A DNA stretch of 9,631 nt. Source: Betaproteobacteria bacterium. GTDB taxonomy: Bacteria; Pseudomonadota; Gammaproteobacteria; Burkholderiales; SG8-39. Positions 1 through 5,254 of the stretch are shown in pieces (the stretch's first letter is position 1; the number at the start of each line of letters is the position of its first letter). A program made the position numbers and the translations under genes. Where the stretch lies: the NCBI GenBank assembly GCA_016867955.1, contig VGIE01000060.1, positions 1 through 9,631 of the forward strand, given 5' to 3'. The notes under the pieces were generated by a model that was given only the letters and a program-made list of their open reading frames with translations, did not search any database and was not told where the DNA came from.

Positions 1-274
1 TTGAATGCCGCGCCTCGCGCGATTCCAGGAGCTTCACGCGCGACCCGAACTCCCATTGCCGGCAGAAGGTGCAGTCCTCGGACCCCAGGTAGACCACGTC
101 GAAGCGAGAGGCCTTGCTCACCGGAGGCAAGTTGAACTTGCGCAGCAGCGGCGAAGCAGCCTCGCTCGGGGGTGCGGCCGATGCCACCCGCGCCGGGGCC
201 GATTGCGCCAACCCCGGCAGCACCAGGAAGACGCACGCCAAGCCGCCGGCGAGCCTGATCAATCCTAACAACAT
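1..274 (-). CDS. Exported thioredoxin-like protein with CxxC motif (partial, N-terminal part only)
   Basis: An open frame runs from an ATG at 274-272 to the window edge without a stop (91 codons visible; the C-terminus lies outside). The first ~25 residues form a signal peptide: MLLGLIRLAGG, then a hydrophobic stretch CVFLVLPGLA ending in AQSA, a plausible signal peptidase I site. A short Ala/Pro-rich linker follows, then FDVVYLGSEDCTFCRQWE. This beta-strand followed by CxxC (CTFC) is the pattern of a thioredoxin fold, so a periplasmic thiol/disulfide role is likely. It is not close enough to DsbA, DsbC or TlpA for me to name a subfamily. A purine-rich GAGAGTAGG lies just upstream of the ATG. 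It follows dnaB on the same strand after an 85-nt gap and may have its own transcript. A secreted cysteine protein with a non-redox CxxC is the alternative. The reading frame is solid; the function is moderate. Confidence 0.7.
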   Translation of the reverse strand, partial: MLLGLIRLAGGLACVFLVLPGLAQSAPARVASAAPPSEAASPLLRKFNLPPVSKASRFDVVYLGSEDCTFCRQWEFGSRVKLLESREARHS

Positions 275-326
275 GGGGGACCTACTCTCTTCATTCGTGT
301 CTCAAGGCCATAAATACTGACAGCGC

Positions 327-350
327 GCCGCGGCCATCCTGCCCCGCGGC
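327..350 (-). terminator. GC-rich hairpin after dnaB, possible weak terminator
   Basis: GCCGCGG at 327-333 pairs perfectly with CCGCGGC at 344-350 around a 10-nt loop, starting 9 nt beyond the dnaB stop codon. No good U-run follows on the minus strand (next bases GCGCTGTCAGTATTTATG). This is therefore a stable stem that could slow or protect the 3' end rather than a textbook intrinsic terminator. Confidence 0.35.
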
Positions 351-359
351 TAGCGGCGC

Positions 360-1784
360 CTACTCACCGTAGGCCTTGGCGCTGCCGAAGGCCGCCGCCG
401 CAGCGTAGTTCTCGAACCGCGTGTACTCGCCGAGGAAGGTGAGATCGATCTTGCCGATCGGGCCGTTACGCTGCTTGCTGATGATGATCTCTGCCTTGCC
501 CTTCTCTGCCGTGTCGCGGTTGTACACCTCGTCCCGGTAGATGAAGAGGATGACGTCGGCGTCCTGCTCGATGGCGCCCGACTCGCGCAGGTCGGACATG
601 ACGGGACGCTTGTCGGGCCGCTGCTCGAGACCGCGGTTGAGCTGCGAGAGCGCGACCACTGGCACATGCAGCTCCTTGGCAAGCGCCTTCAGCGAGCGCG
701 AAATCTCGGAAATCTCCGTGGCGCGATTCTCGCCCGTGGTGGAGGCCTGCATGAGCTGCAGGTAGTCCACCACGATGAGGCCGAGCTTGCCGTACTGGCG
801 GTGCAGGCGCCGCGCGCGCGCGCGCAGTTCCAGTGCGTTCAGCGCCGGCGTCTCGTCGATATGCACCGGCGCGTTGTGCAGCTTACCCATGGCGCTGGTG
901 AGGCGGTTCCAGTCCTCGTCGGTGAGGCGGCCGGTACGCAACTTGTGCTGGTCGAGGCGGCCGATGGAACCCAGCATGCGAAGCGCCAGCTGCGTGCCGG
1001 CCATTTCCATGCTGAAGATGGCCACCGGAAGCTGGTTTTCCACCGCCACATGTTCGGCGATGTTCAGCGCGAAGGCCGTCTTGCCCATGGACGGGCGGCC
1101 GGCGACGATGATGAGGTCGCTCTCCTGAAGGCCGGAAAGCCGTTCGTCGAGGTCGTGGTAACCGGTGGGGATGCCGGTGACGTCCGATGGATTTTCGCGG
1201 TTGTAGAGCATGTCGATGCGCTCCATCACCTGGGTGAGCAGCGGCTGGATTTCGATGAAGCCCTGGCGCCCGCGCGCGCCGGCTTCGGCGATCTGCAGCA
1301 CCTTGGATTCGGCCTCATCCAGCATCTGGCCGACGTCGCGGCCCATGGGATTGAGTGCGGTATCGGCGATCCCGGTGCCCACCTCGACCAGCTTGCGCAT
1401 GACGGCGCGCTCGCGCACGATCTCCGCGTAGCGCCGGATGTTGTGCGCCGAGGGCACCGCCTGTACGAGGCTGCCCAGATAGGCCAGGCCTCCGGTTTCG
1501 TTGGCATCCTCGCTGCTCTTGATCGATTCGTCCACCGTGACCATGTCGGCCGGCCGGCCGCGCTCGATCAGATTGACGATGTGGCGGAAGATGCGGCGAT
1601 GGTCGCTGCGGTAAAAATCTCCCTCCATCAGCACATCGCCGATGCGCTCGAAGGCGGTGTTGTCGAGCAGCAGCCCGCCCAGCACCGACTGCTCGGCTTC
1701 GACCGAATGCGGCGGCATGCGCGCCGAAACAAGCTGCGGGTCGGAACCCGAGATCGGAATGATGGAGGACTGGGAGTTGGCCAT
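360..1784 (-). CDS. dnaB: Replicative DNA helicase DnaB
   Basis: This is the hexameric RecA-type helicase that unwinds DNA 5'-3' at the replication fork and recruits DnaG primase. The protein has 474 residues, usual for proteobacterial DnaB (~470). The N-terminal helical domain is at about residues 23-125 (PPHSVEAEQSVLGGLL near the start), then a linker, then the C-terminal RecA ATPase domain from about 200. Visible motifs are Walker A GRPSMGKTA at 229-237, Walker B LIVVDYLQLM at 336-345, SQLNRGLEQRP at 380-390, DLRESGAIEQDAD at 398-410 and the KQRNGP arginine region at 437-442. No intein interrupts the ATPase motifs. I chose the ATG at 1784 because GGGAG lies about 9 nt upstream and the protein begins like other DnaB proteins; an in-frame ATG at 1859 would add 25 unconserved residues. 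It lies beyond the rplI terminator, so it probably has its own promoter, which I could not place convincingly. The tail is alanine-rich (AAAAAFGSAKAYGE). Confidence 0.97.
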   Translation of the reverse strand: MANSQSSIIPISGSDPQLVSARMPPHSVEAEQSVLGGLLLDNTAFERIGDVLMEGDFYRSDHRRIFRHIVNLIERGRPADMVTVDESIKSSEDANETGGLAYLGSLVQAVPSAHNIRRYAEIVRERAVMRKLVEVGTGIADTALNPMGRDVGQMLDEAESKVLQIAEAGARGRQGFIEIQPLLTQVMERIDMLYNRENPSDVTGIPTGYHDLDERLSGLQESDLIIVAGRPSMGKTAFALNIAEHVAVENQLPVAIFSMEMAGTQLALRMLGSIGRLDQHKLRTGRLTDEDWNRLTSAMGKLHNAPVHIDETPALNALELRARARRLHRQYGKLGLIVVDYLQLMQASTTGENRATEISEISRSLKALAKELHVPVVALSQLNRGLEQRPDKRPVMSDLRESGAIEQDADVILFIYRDEVYNRDTAEKGKAEIIISKQRNGPIGKIDLTFLGEYTRFENYAAAAAFGSAKAYGE

Positions 1785-1901
1785 GGCGTTGTGCTCCCGG
1801 AGAATTCTACAGGCTGTTGAAGAATACTCCCCCTGCCCAAGCGCCGACGCGTGATGCATGACCGCCCTGGCGTGCCGAAGCCGCCTCAGAAGGGGAAAGC
1901 C

Positions 1902-1933
1902 AGAAAAAACAAAGGCCCGGCTATGCCGGGCCT
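1902..1933 (-). terminator. Rho-independent terminator of the rpsF-priB-rpsR-rplI operon
   Basis: On the minus strand a perfect 9-bp stem, AGGCCCGGC / GCCGGGCCT with a 3-nt loop (1913-1933), is followed at once by TTGTTTTTTC. This is a textbook intrinsic terminator. It sits about 185 nt after the rplI stop and 118 nt before the dnaB start, so it should separate the ribosomal-protein operon from dnaB. Confidence 0.9.
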
Positions 1934-2024
1934 CTCCTGATGCGAGTTCGAGTGGCGCAATCTGCGCGGCGAACCGCGAGTGGCAGCCTGCGCAGTTCCA
2001 ACCACGGAATCCCCGGCCCAGGCA

Positions 2025-2104
2025 GCGCCGCCGAGCCTGCGGAGCAGGAGGCGCGATCCAGCCTTCGACTCAGCGCCGCGGCCGAGCCTGCGCAGCAGGC
2101 CGCG
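2025..2104. repeat. Two tandem hairpin repeats (REP-like) in the rplI-dnaB gap
   Basis: Two imperfect copies sit 51 nt apart in the 333-nt gene-free stretch 1785-2117. Unit 1 (2025-2054) folds as GCGCC, an unpaired gccgag, CCTGC gga GCAGG, a, GGCGC. Unit 2 (2077-2104) folds as CGCGG ccgag CCTGC gca GCAGG CCGCG. The inner stem and the one-sided CCGAG bulge are shared. The outer stem differs in sequence but pairs in both copies. A third, degenerate core, AGCCTGCGCAG, is at 1984-1994. The rest of the gap holds the operon terminator and the dnaB leader; I see no gene in it. The copies resemble dispersed intergenic REP elements. Whether others exist in the genome cannot be seen here. Confidence 0.7.
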
Positions 2105-2117
2105 CGGTCCTGCCTTT

Positions 2118-2573
2118 CTAGGCAGACTGCTCGCCCAGCACCGATACCTTGATGTGCACGATGACGTCGGTGTGCAGCGCGATCGTCAGGTCGTGGTCGC
2201 CCACCGTCTTCAGCGGGCCTTGCGGCAGGCGGATCATCGAACGCTCCACCTCGAAACCCTGCTTGCCCAGCGCCTCGGCGATGTCCACGGTGGTGACCGA
2301 CCCGAACAGCCGGCCGTCGACGCCGGCCTTCTGTGTGGCCTGGATCATCAGGCCGTCCAGCTTGGCGCCCTTTTCCTGCGCGGCGCGGAGCGTCGCGGCC
2401 TGCGCGGCCTCCAGTTCAGCACGGCGCTTCTCGAACTCCTCGAGTGCCGCCGGCGTGGCGCGGCGTGCCTTGCCCTGCGGGATAAGGTAGTTGCGTGCGT
2501 AACCGGTCTTCACCTTGACCACGTCGCCCAGTCCGCCGAGGTTGACGACTTTTTCCAGAAGAATGATCTGCAT
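2118..2573 (-). CDS. rplI: 50S ribosomal protein L9 (bL9)
   Basis: bL9 binds 23S rRNA domain V near the base of the L1 stalk and helps maintain reading frame. The protein has 151 residues, close to the usual ~149. It opens with MQIILLEKVVNLGGLGDVVKVKTGYARNYL-type sequence, the conserved N-terminal RNA-binding domain (residues 1-~40, including GYARNYLIPQGKA). A long connecting helix follows (about 41-75, EEFEKRRAELEAAQ), then the C-terminal domain with GRLFGSVT at about 87-94. The ATG at 2573 is chosen because the protein begins exactly at the family start and AGGGGA sits about 7 nt upstream; an in-frame upstream extension to 2627 carries no conserved sequence. It is the last gene of the rpsF-priB-rpsR-rplI operon, 162 nt after rpsR with hairpins between them, and is followed by the hairpin repeats and the terminator. 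Confidence 0.97.
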   Translation of the reverse strand: MQIILLEKVVNLGGLGDVVKVKTGYARNYLIPQGKARRATPAALEEFEKRRAELEAAQAATLRAAQEKGAKLDGLMIQATQKAGVDGRLFGSVTTVDIAEALGKQGFEVERSMIRLPQGPLKTVGDHDLTIALHTDVIVHIKVSVLGEQSA

Positions 2574-2626
2574 TTCTGCTTCCCCTAAATTGAAGCGAAT
2601 GAGGGTGTCCCCCTCGAACTCCCCCA

Positions 2627-2657
2627 CTCCGGAGGCTGCTGCAGCAGCCTCTTGGAG
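2627..2657 (-). other. Intercistronic hairpin upstream of rplI
   Basis: A perfect 18-nt palindrome AGGCTGCTGCAGCAGCCT (2633-2650) is flanked by CTCC (2627-2630) and GGAG (2654-2657), so the stem can extend. It lies 54 nt before the rplI start in the rpsR-rplI spacer. No U-tract follows on the minus strand, so it is not a normal terminator. It could be an mRNA processing or stabilising element that sets the L9 level relative to S6/S18. Confidence 0.5.
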
Positions 2658-2706
2658 CGCCTAACAATGCGCGGGGCTGCTCCCCTCGCGCTCGCCTACT
2701 TCAGAT

Positions 2707-2733
2707 GCCCCTGACGGCAATTCTGTCAGCGGC
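2707..2733 (-). other. Hairpin immediately after the rpsR stop
   Basis: CTGAC (2711-2715) pairs with GTCAG (2725-2729), and the outer GCC (2707-2709) pairs with GGC (2731-2733), with short mismatches between the two stems. It begins 2 nt past the rpsR stop codon. It has no U-run, so it is more likely a 3'-end stabiliser or processing element than a terminator. Confidence 0.35.
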
Positions 2734-2735
2734 TC

Positions 2736-3032
2736 CTAGTGAAGGTCGGTGTACGGCAGCAGCGCCATGTAGCGCGCGCGCCTGATGGCATCACTCAGCT
2801 GGCGCTGGTAATGCGTCTTGGTGCCGGTGATGCGCGCCGGGATGATCTTGCCGTTCTCGTTGATGAAATCCTTGAGCACGTCGACGTCCTTGTAGTCGAT
2901 CCACTCGACCTTCTCCACCGTGAAGCGGCAGAACTTGCGGCGCTTGAACAGCGCGCCCTTGCCCTTTGCGTCGCGCTTGCCCTTGCCCTTGGCGTTCTTG
3001 CCGCGGGCGCCACCACGTCCCATTGTTGCCAT
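2736..3032 (-). CDS. rpsR: 30S ribosomal protein S18 (bS18)
   Basis: bS18 binds 16S rRNA in the platform of the small subunit as a heterodimer with S6. The protein has 98 residues. The conserved core is at about 29-95, with FKRRKFCRFT at 29-38 and then DYKDVDVLKDFINENGKIIPARITGT at about 46-71, ending in RRARYMALLPYTDLH. Ahead of the core is a Gly/Lys/Arg-rich extension of ~25 residues (GRGGARGKNAKGKGKRDAKG), so it is longer than the ~75-residue E. coli form. The extension is basic and probably contacts RNA. The ATG at 3032 is preceded by AGGAGA with 6-nt spacing; a second ATG at 3023 would drop only three residues. It lies 47 nt after priB. Confidence 0.97.
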   Translation of the reverse strand: MATMGRGGARGKNAKGKGKRDAKGKGALFKRRKFCRFTVEKVEWIDYKDVDVLKDFINENGKIIPARITGTKTHYQRQLSDAIRRARYMALLPYTDLH

Positions 3033-3079
3033 GTTGTCTCTCCTGTCCTGTTCTTTGCCTGCCCGCCCTGCCCGAAAAG

Positions 3080-3394
3080 TCAGGCAAAGCTCGTTTTCGT
3101 GAATTCGATCTGTGTCGCGTGCAGCACCAGTTGCCGGCTGTTCCTGCTCTTCCTGTCGAGAAACCCGCGAATGCTTAGTTGCATTCCCAGGCTCGCCGTC
3201 GCCAGCAGCCTCGCCTCCCGGTCGAAGGCCACGCCGTCGATCTCGCAACCCACCTTGCGCGGCGCTTCCGCCTCGACCTGCGTGGATTCGTGGCCGAGTG
3301 TGAACTTCACCACCGCCACGCCCCCCGGGGTATGCCTGAGGGGCTCGAGTTGAAGCAGCTTGCCGGCGATTTCGACCCGGTTGCCGGGCTCCAA
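3080..3394 (-). CDS. priB: Primosomal replication protein N (PriB)
   Basis: PriB is a small dimeric single-stranded-DNA-binding protein of the OB fold. In replication restart it links PriA-DNA to the later loading of DnaB, which is encoded nearby. The protein has 104 residues, the normal length. It reads NRVEIAGKLLQLEPLRHTP early, FTLGHES at 31-37, and a C-terminal strand QLVLHATQIEF at 88-98, matching betaproteobacterial PriB. The start is a TTG at 3394. The seven codons between the in-frame rpsF stop (TGA at 3418-3416) and this TTG contain no other start codon, and GAGG lies about 7 nt upstream. The next usable in-frame starts are inside conserved sequence. rpsF and priB therefore share a reading frame, separated only by TGA and seven codons; the weak TTG may keep PriB low relative to the ribosomal proteins. 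Confidence 0.93.
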   Translation of the reverse strand: MEPGNRVEIAGKLLQLEPLRHTPGGVAVVKFTLGHESTQVEAEAPRKVGCEIDGVAFDREARLLATASLGMQLSIRGFLDRKSRNSRQLVLHATQIEFTKTSFA

Positions 3395-3415
3395 GGAAGC
3401 GCCTCGCCCGGCCGG

Positions 3416-3847
3416 TCAGGCCTTGGCCGCTTCCGGCGAAGCCGCCGCGGGCACCGCTTCGGCGCTGCGCTCGCCACGCTCGGGGCGCGGACCGCGCTCG
3501 CCACGCTCGGACAGCACCGAACGCGATTTCTCTTCCTTCATCATCGGTGACGGCGTGGTCCACGCGCGTTCCATCTTGACGATGAGATGGCGCAGCACGG
3601 CGTCATTGAACTTGAAGGAATGCTCCAGTTCGGCCAGCGTCTCCTGGTCGCACTCGATGTTCATGAGCACGTAGTGGGCCTTGTGGAGCTTCTGGATCGG
3701 ATAGGCCATTTGGCGGCGCCCCCAGTCTTCGAGGCGATGAATCGCGCCATCGCGAGCGGCCACCGCTGTGCGGTAACGCTCGATCATGGCCGGGACCTGT
3801 TCACTCTGGTCCGGATGAACAATGAAAACAATTTCGTAATGTCGCAC
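3416..3847 (-). CDS. rpsF: 30S ribosomal protein S6 (bS6)
   Basis: bS6 pairs with S18 and binds the central domain of 16S rRNA. The protein has 143 residues. The ferredoxin-like core is at about 1-97: RHYEIVFIVHPDQSEQVPAM at the start, then IHRLEDWGRRQMAYPIQK at 36-53, HYVLMNIE at 58-65 and LIVKMERA at 88-95. A charged, low-complexity tail follows (about 104-143), with SERGER and PERGER encoded by a 17-bp direct repeat. The start is GTG at 3847: GGGGAG lies 5 nt upstream and the protein then starts at the family position. The in-frame ATG at 3952 lies outside, inside the structured leader. It is the first gene of the operon, read from the promoter at 3965-3994. Confidence 0.96.
   Translation of the reverse strand: MRHYEIVFIVHPDQSEQVPAMIERYRTAVAARDGAIHRLEDWGRRQMAYPIQKLHKAHYVLMNIECDQETLAELEHSFKFNDAVLRHLIVKMERAWTTPSPMMKEEKSRSVLSERGERGPRPERGERSAEAVPAAASPEAAKA
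3467..3510. repeat. 17-bp direct repeat in the rpsF 3' end
   Basis: GCGCTCGCCACGCTCGG occurs perfectly at 3467-3483 and 3494-3510, 27 nt apart, which is nine codons, so the repeat is in frame. It encodes the SERGER and PERGER segments of the S6 tail. It looks like a small internal duplication in a low-complexity tail. Confidence 0.85.
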
Positions 3848-3867
3848 GCAGACTCCCCATGGATAGT

Positions 3868-3950
3868 GCCCCCCGCCATGCGAGCGGTGGAGCAGGGTTG
3901 AAAAAATTAAAGACCACGCGCCCTGTTGCGGTTTCTGCGGGGCCGTGGCC
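3868..3950 (-). promoter_or_regulatory. Structured rpsF leader: hairpin plus U-tract, then a second hairpin before the SD (candidate S6:S18 attenuator)
   Basis: Reading the minus-strand transcript, hairpin 1 (3950-3912) pairs GGCCACG with CGTGGTC and then GCCC with GGGC, with one bulged G. Its 16-nt loop, CGCAGAAACCGCAACA, contains ACCG. It is followed at once by TTTAATTTTTT (3911-3901), so it resembles an intrinsic terminator. Hairpin 2 (3893-3868) is GCTCC, a bulged A, CCGC, a 7-nt loop, GCGG, GGGGC; its 5' side reads CCACCGC. It ends just before the rpsF Shine-Dalgarno. It is established that rpsF leaders in many bacteria carry a structure bound by the S6:S18 complex, with a CCG trinucleotide next to a stem that imitates the 16S rRNA site. 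Assigning either hairpin here to that class is my inference. Confidence 0.55.
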
Positions 3951-3964
3951 ACAAAAGCGGTTGA

Positions 3965-3994
3965 ATTCTAACAGAATTTGCCGGCAAACCGCAA
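3965..3994 (-). promoter_or_regulatory. Sigma-70-type promoter of the rpsF operon
   Basis: On the minus strand, -35 TTGCGG (3994-3989), an 18-nt spacer and -10 TAGAAT (3970-3965), with TGT just before the -10 (extended -10 form). Transcription should start near 3958, giving a leader of ~110 nt and placing the leader hairpin about 8 nt downstream of the start. The spacer contains a perfect palindrome TTTGCCGGCAAA at 3977-3988, a possible operator. Confidence 0.65.
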
Positions 3995-4014
3995 TTCCGG
4001 GCCGGGCCGGGCCA

Positions 4015-4020
4015 TATAAT
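4015..4020 (+). promoter_or_regulatory. Perfect -10 box (TATAAT) upstream of the crotonase gene
   Basis: TATAAT lies 36 nt before the crotonase ATG, giving a start site near 4027 and a short ~30-nt leader with GAGGAG as ribosome binding site. No good -35 is found 16-18 nt upstream (the sequence there is GCAATTC), so the promoter may need an activator. The expected -35 region overlaps the -35 of the divergent rpsF promoter. Confidence 0.5.
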
Positions 4021-4056
4021 CGCCGTCTTTGCCCGAGGTATCACGAGGAGAAGCCC

Positions 4057-4854
4057 ATGAGCGACGCAGTTACCTATCAACAGGACGGCCGCATCGTCAC
4101 CCTGACGCTGAATGAGCCGGAGACCCGCAACGCCATCTCGCCCGCCATCATCAAGGCCATCGTCGCCCATTGCGACCGCATCAACCACGACCCGAGCGTC
4201 AGCGTCGTCGTACTCACCGGCGCGGGAAAGAGCTTCTCCTCGGGCGGCAACGTCAAGGAAATGAAGGAAAAGACCGGCATGTTCGGCGGCATCCCGGCCG
4301 AGGTGCGCGTGCATTACCAGCACGGCATCCAGAACATCCCGATGGCGCTGAACGCCATCGAAGTGCCAACCATCGCCGCGGTCAACGGGCATTCCATCGG
4401 CGCCGGCTGCGACCTCGCGATGATGTGCGACATGCGCGTCATCACCACCGAGACCGAATTCGCCGAGAGCTTCCTGCGCGTCGGCCTGGTGTCGGGTGAT
4501 GGTGGCGCCTGGTTCCTTCCCAAGGTCGTTGGTCTCTCGCGCGCCTACGAGATGACCTTCACCTGCGACCTGGTCAAGGCCGACAAGGCCATGGCCTGGG
4601 GCATGGCCTCGGCCTGCGTGGCACCCGACAAACTGATGGACGAAGCCATGGCAATGGCAAGGAAGATCGCCTCGCAGCCGCCGATTTCGCTGCGTTTGTG
4701 CAAGAAGATCCTGCGCGAGAGCCAGGCCATGACGCTCACCGCCAGCCTGGAAATGGCCGCCGGCATGCAGGCGCTGGTGCAGCATACCGCCGACCAGCAC
4801 GAGGCCGTGACGGCGTTTCTCGAGAAGAGGAAGCCGGTGTTCCAGGGCAGATAG
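4057..4854 (+). CDS. Crotonase-superfamily protein (enoyl-CoA hydratase/isomerase-like)
   Basis: This 265-residue protein belongs to the superfamily of CoA-thioester enzymes that stabilise an enolate in an oxyanion hole. The ClpP/crotonase fold spans about 5-260. Oxyanion-hole segments are SFSSGGNVKEM (59-69) and VNGHSIGAGCDLAMMCDMRV (109-128), and the C-terminal helices end in AFLEKRKPVFQGR. Aligned by eye to rat mitochondrial enoyl-CoA hydratase, Glu144 corresponds to Asp119 and Glu164 to Phe139, so both classical hydratase acids are absent. The segment GLVSGDGGAWFLPKVVG (143-159) instead resembles isomerase-like or less-studied crotonases, with Asp148 as a possible catalytic acid. Hydratase naming would therefore be unsafe. 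The ATG at 4057 is preceded by GAGGAG (4045-4050); a longer in-frame ORF upstream has no family sequence. It is divergent from rpsF and may be read together with the MAPEG gene downstream. Confidence 0.9.
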   Translation: MSDAVTYQQDGRIVTLTLNEPETRNAISPAIIKAIVAHCDRINHDPSVSVVVLTGAGKSFSSGGNVKEMKEKTGMFGGIPAEVRVHYQHGIQNIPMALNAIEVPTIAAVNGHSIGAGCDLAMMCDMRVITTETEFAESFLRVGLVSGDGGAWFLPKVVGLSRAYEMTFTCDLVKADKAMAWGMASACVAPDKLMDEAMAMARKIASQPPISLRLCKKILRESQAMTLTASLEMAAGMQALVQHTADQHEAVTAFLEKRKPVFQGR

Positions 4855-4894
4855 GCTGGCTTTTCGACGCGTTGGCCGTGGCGGACCGTCGCGG

Positions 4895-4923
4895 TTGACA
4901 TCGGGGAAACTTGCGGCCATAAG
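4895..4923 (+). promoter_or_regulatory. Candidate promoter of the MAPEG gene
   Basis: A perfect -35 TTGACA (4895-4900), a 17-nt spacer and CATAAG (4918-4923, four of six consensus bases) lie in the gap after the crotonase gene. Transcription would start near 4930, leaving a leader of about 80 nt. An inverted repeat (4903-4945) covers the spacer and -10, so the site could be regulated. Confidence 0.5.
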
Positions 4924-4945
4924 GGAAGGGCCGCGATGGTTCCCC
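4903..4945. repeat. Extended inverted repeat over the MAPEG promoter
   Basis: The arms are GGGGAA (4903-4908) with TTCCCC (4940-4945), and inside them GCGGCC (4913-4918) with GGCCGC (4929-4934), around a 10-nt centre. It overlaps the promoter spacer, the -10 and the likely start site. No T-run follows, so an operator or a leader RNA stem is more likely than a terminator of the crotonase gene. Confidence 0.5.
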
Positions 4946-5008
4946 TTGGCGCGGGGCTTATGCGGTGAGCATTGCCCGGCGCGCCATTCAATCGAAGGAG
5001 GAGATGGC

Positions 5009-5254
5009 ATGACAACCGACCTGCACTACCTCGCGCTGACGGCGATCCTCACCGCGGCACTCTGGATTCCCTACATTGCCTGCCAGGTGATGACCAACGG
5101 GTTCCTGTCCCGGCAAAACTACGTCGATCCCACGCCGCGGCCCGTTCCGCTGTGGGGCAAGCGCGCCGATCGCACCTACATGAATGCCGTGGAGGTGTTC
5201 GCGCCGTTTGCCGCCCTTGTGCTGATCGCCCATGTCGCGGGCAAGGCAAACTAG
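5009..5254 (+). CDS. MAPEG-family membrane protein, N-terminal half (ends at an in-frame amber codon)
   Basis: MAPEG proteins (membrane-associated proteins in eicosanoid and glutathione metabolism) are ~130-residue, four-helix membrane proteins; several are glutathione transferases, but most bacterial members are uncharacterised. This 81-residue ORF carries helix 1 (about 5-27, YLALTAILTAALWIPYIACQ), the loop FLSRQNYVDPTPRPVPLWGKRADRTYMNAVEVF with the family's R..NaxE segment, and helix 2 (about 64-77, FAALVLIAHVAG). It then meets TAG at 5252-5254, just where related proteins continue into helix 3. The next codon is ATG in the same frame, and the remainder of the family follows (5255-5401). 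The start at 5009 has a strong AAGGAGG at 4995-5001, 7 nt away. It is either a nonsense mutation (or sequence error), a two-piece protein, or a readthrough gene. Confidence 0.85.
   Translation: MTTDLHYLALTAILTAALWIPYIACQVMTNGFLSRQNYVDPTPRPVPLWGKRADRTYMNAVEVFAPFAALVLIAHVAGKAN

Noticed and set aside
666..1820. 384-codon plus-strand ORF opposite dnaB
   Set aside because: It is antisense to a clearly conserved dnaB, rich in Ala/His/Gly/Arg as expected for a shadow frame in GC-rich DNA, and shows no domain.
1804..1832. Possible dnaB promoter (TAGAAT at 1804-1809, minus strand)
   Set aside because: No -35 at 16-18 nt, and the implied start site would fall within the ribosome binding site.
1940..2152. 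Plus-strand ORFs across the hairpin repeat region
   Set aside because: Three overlapping frames are open only because of GC-rich repeats; none has a start signal or domain.
3998..4012. Tandem CCGGG repeats before the crotonase promoter
   Set aside because: Only about three short copies; too simple to distinguish from GC-rich composition.
3907..5010. 367-codon minus-strand ORF opposite the crotonase gene
   Set aside because: Antisense to a conserved crotonase; the His/Gly/Asp-rich product has no recognisable motif.
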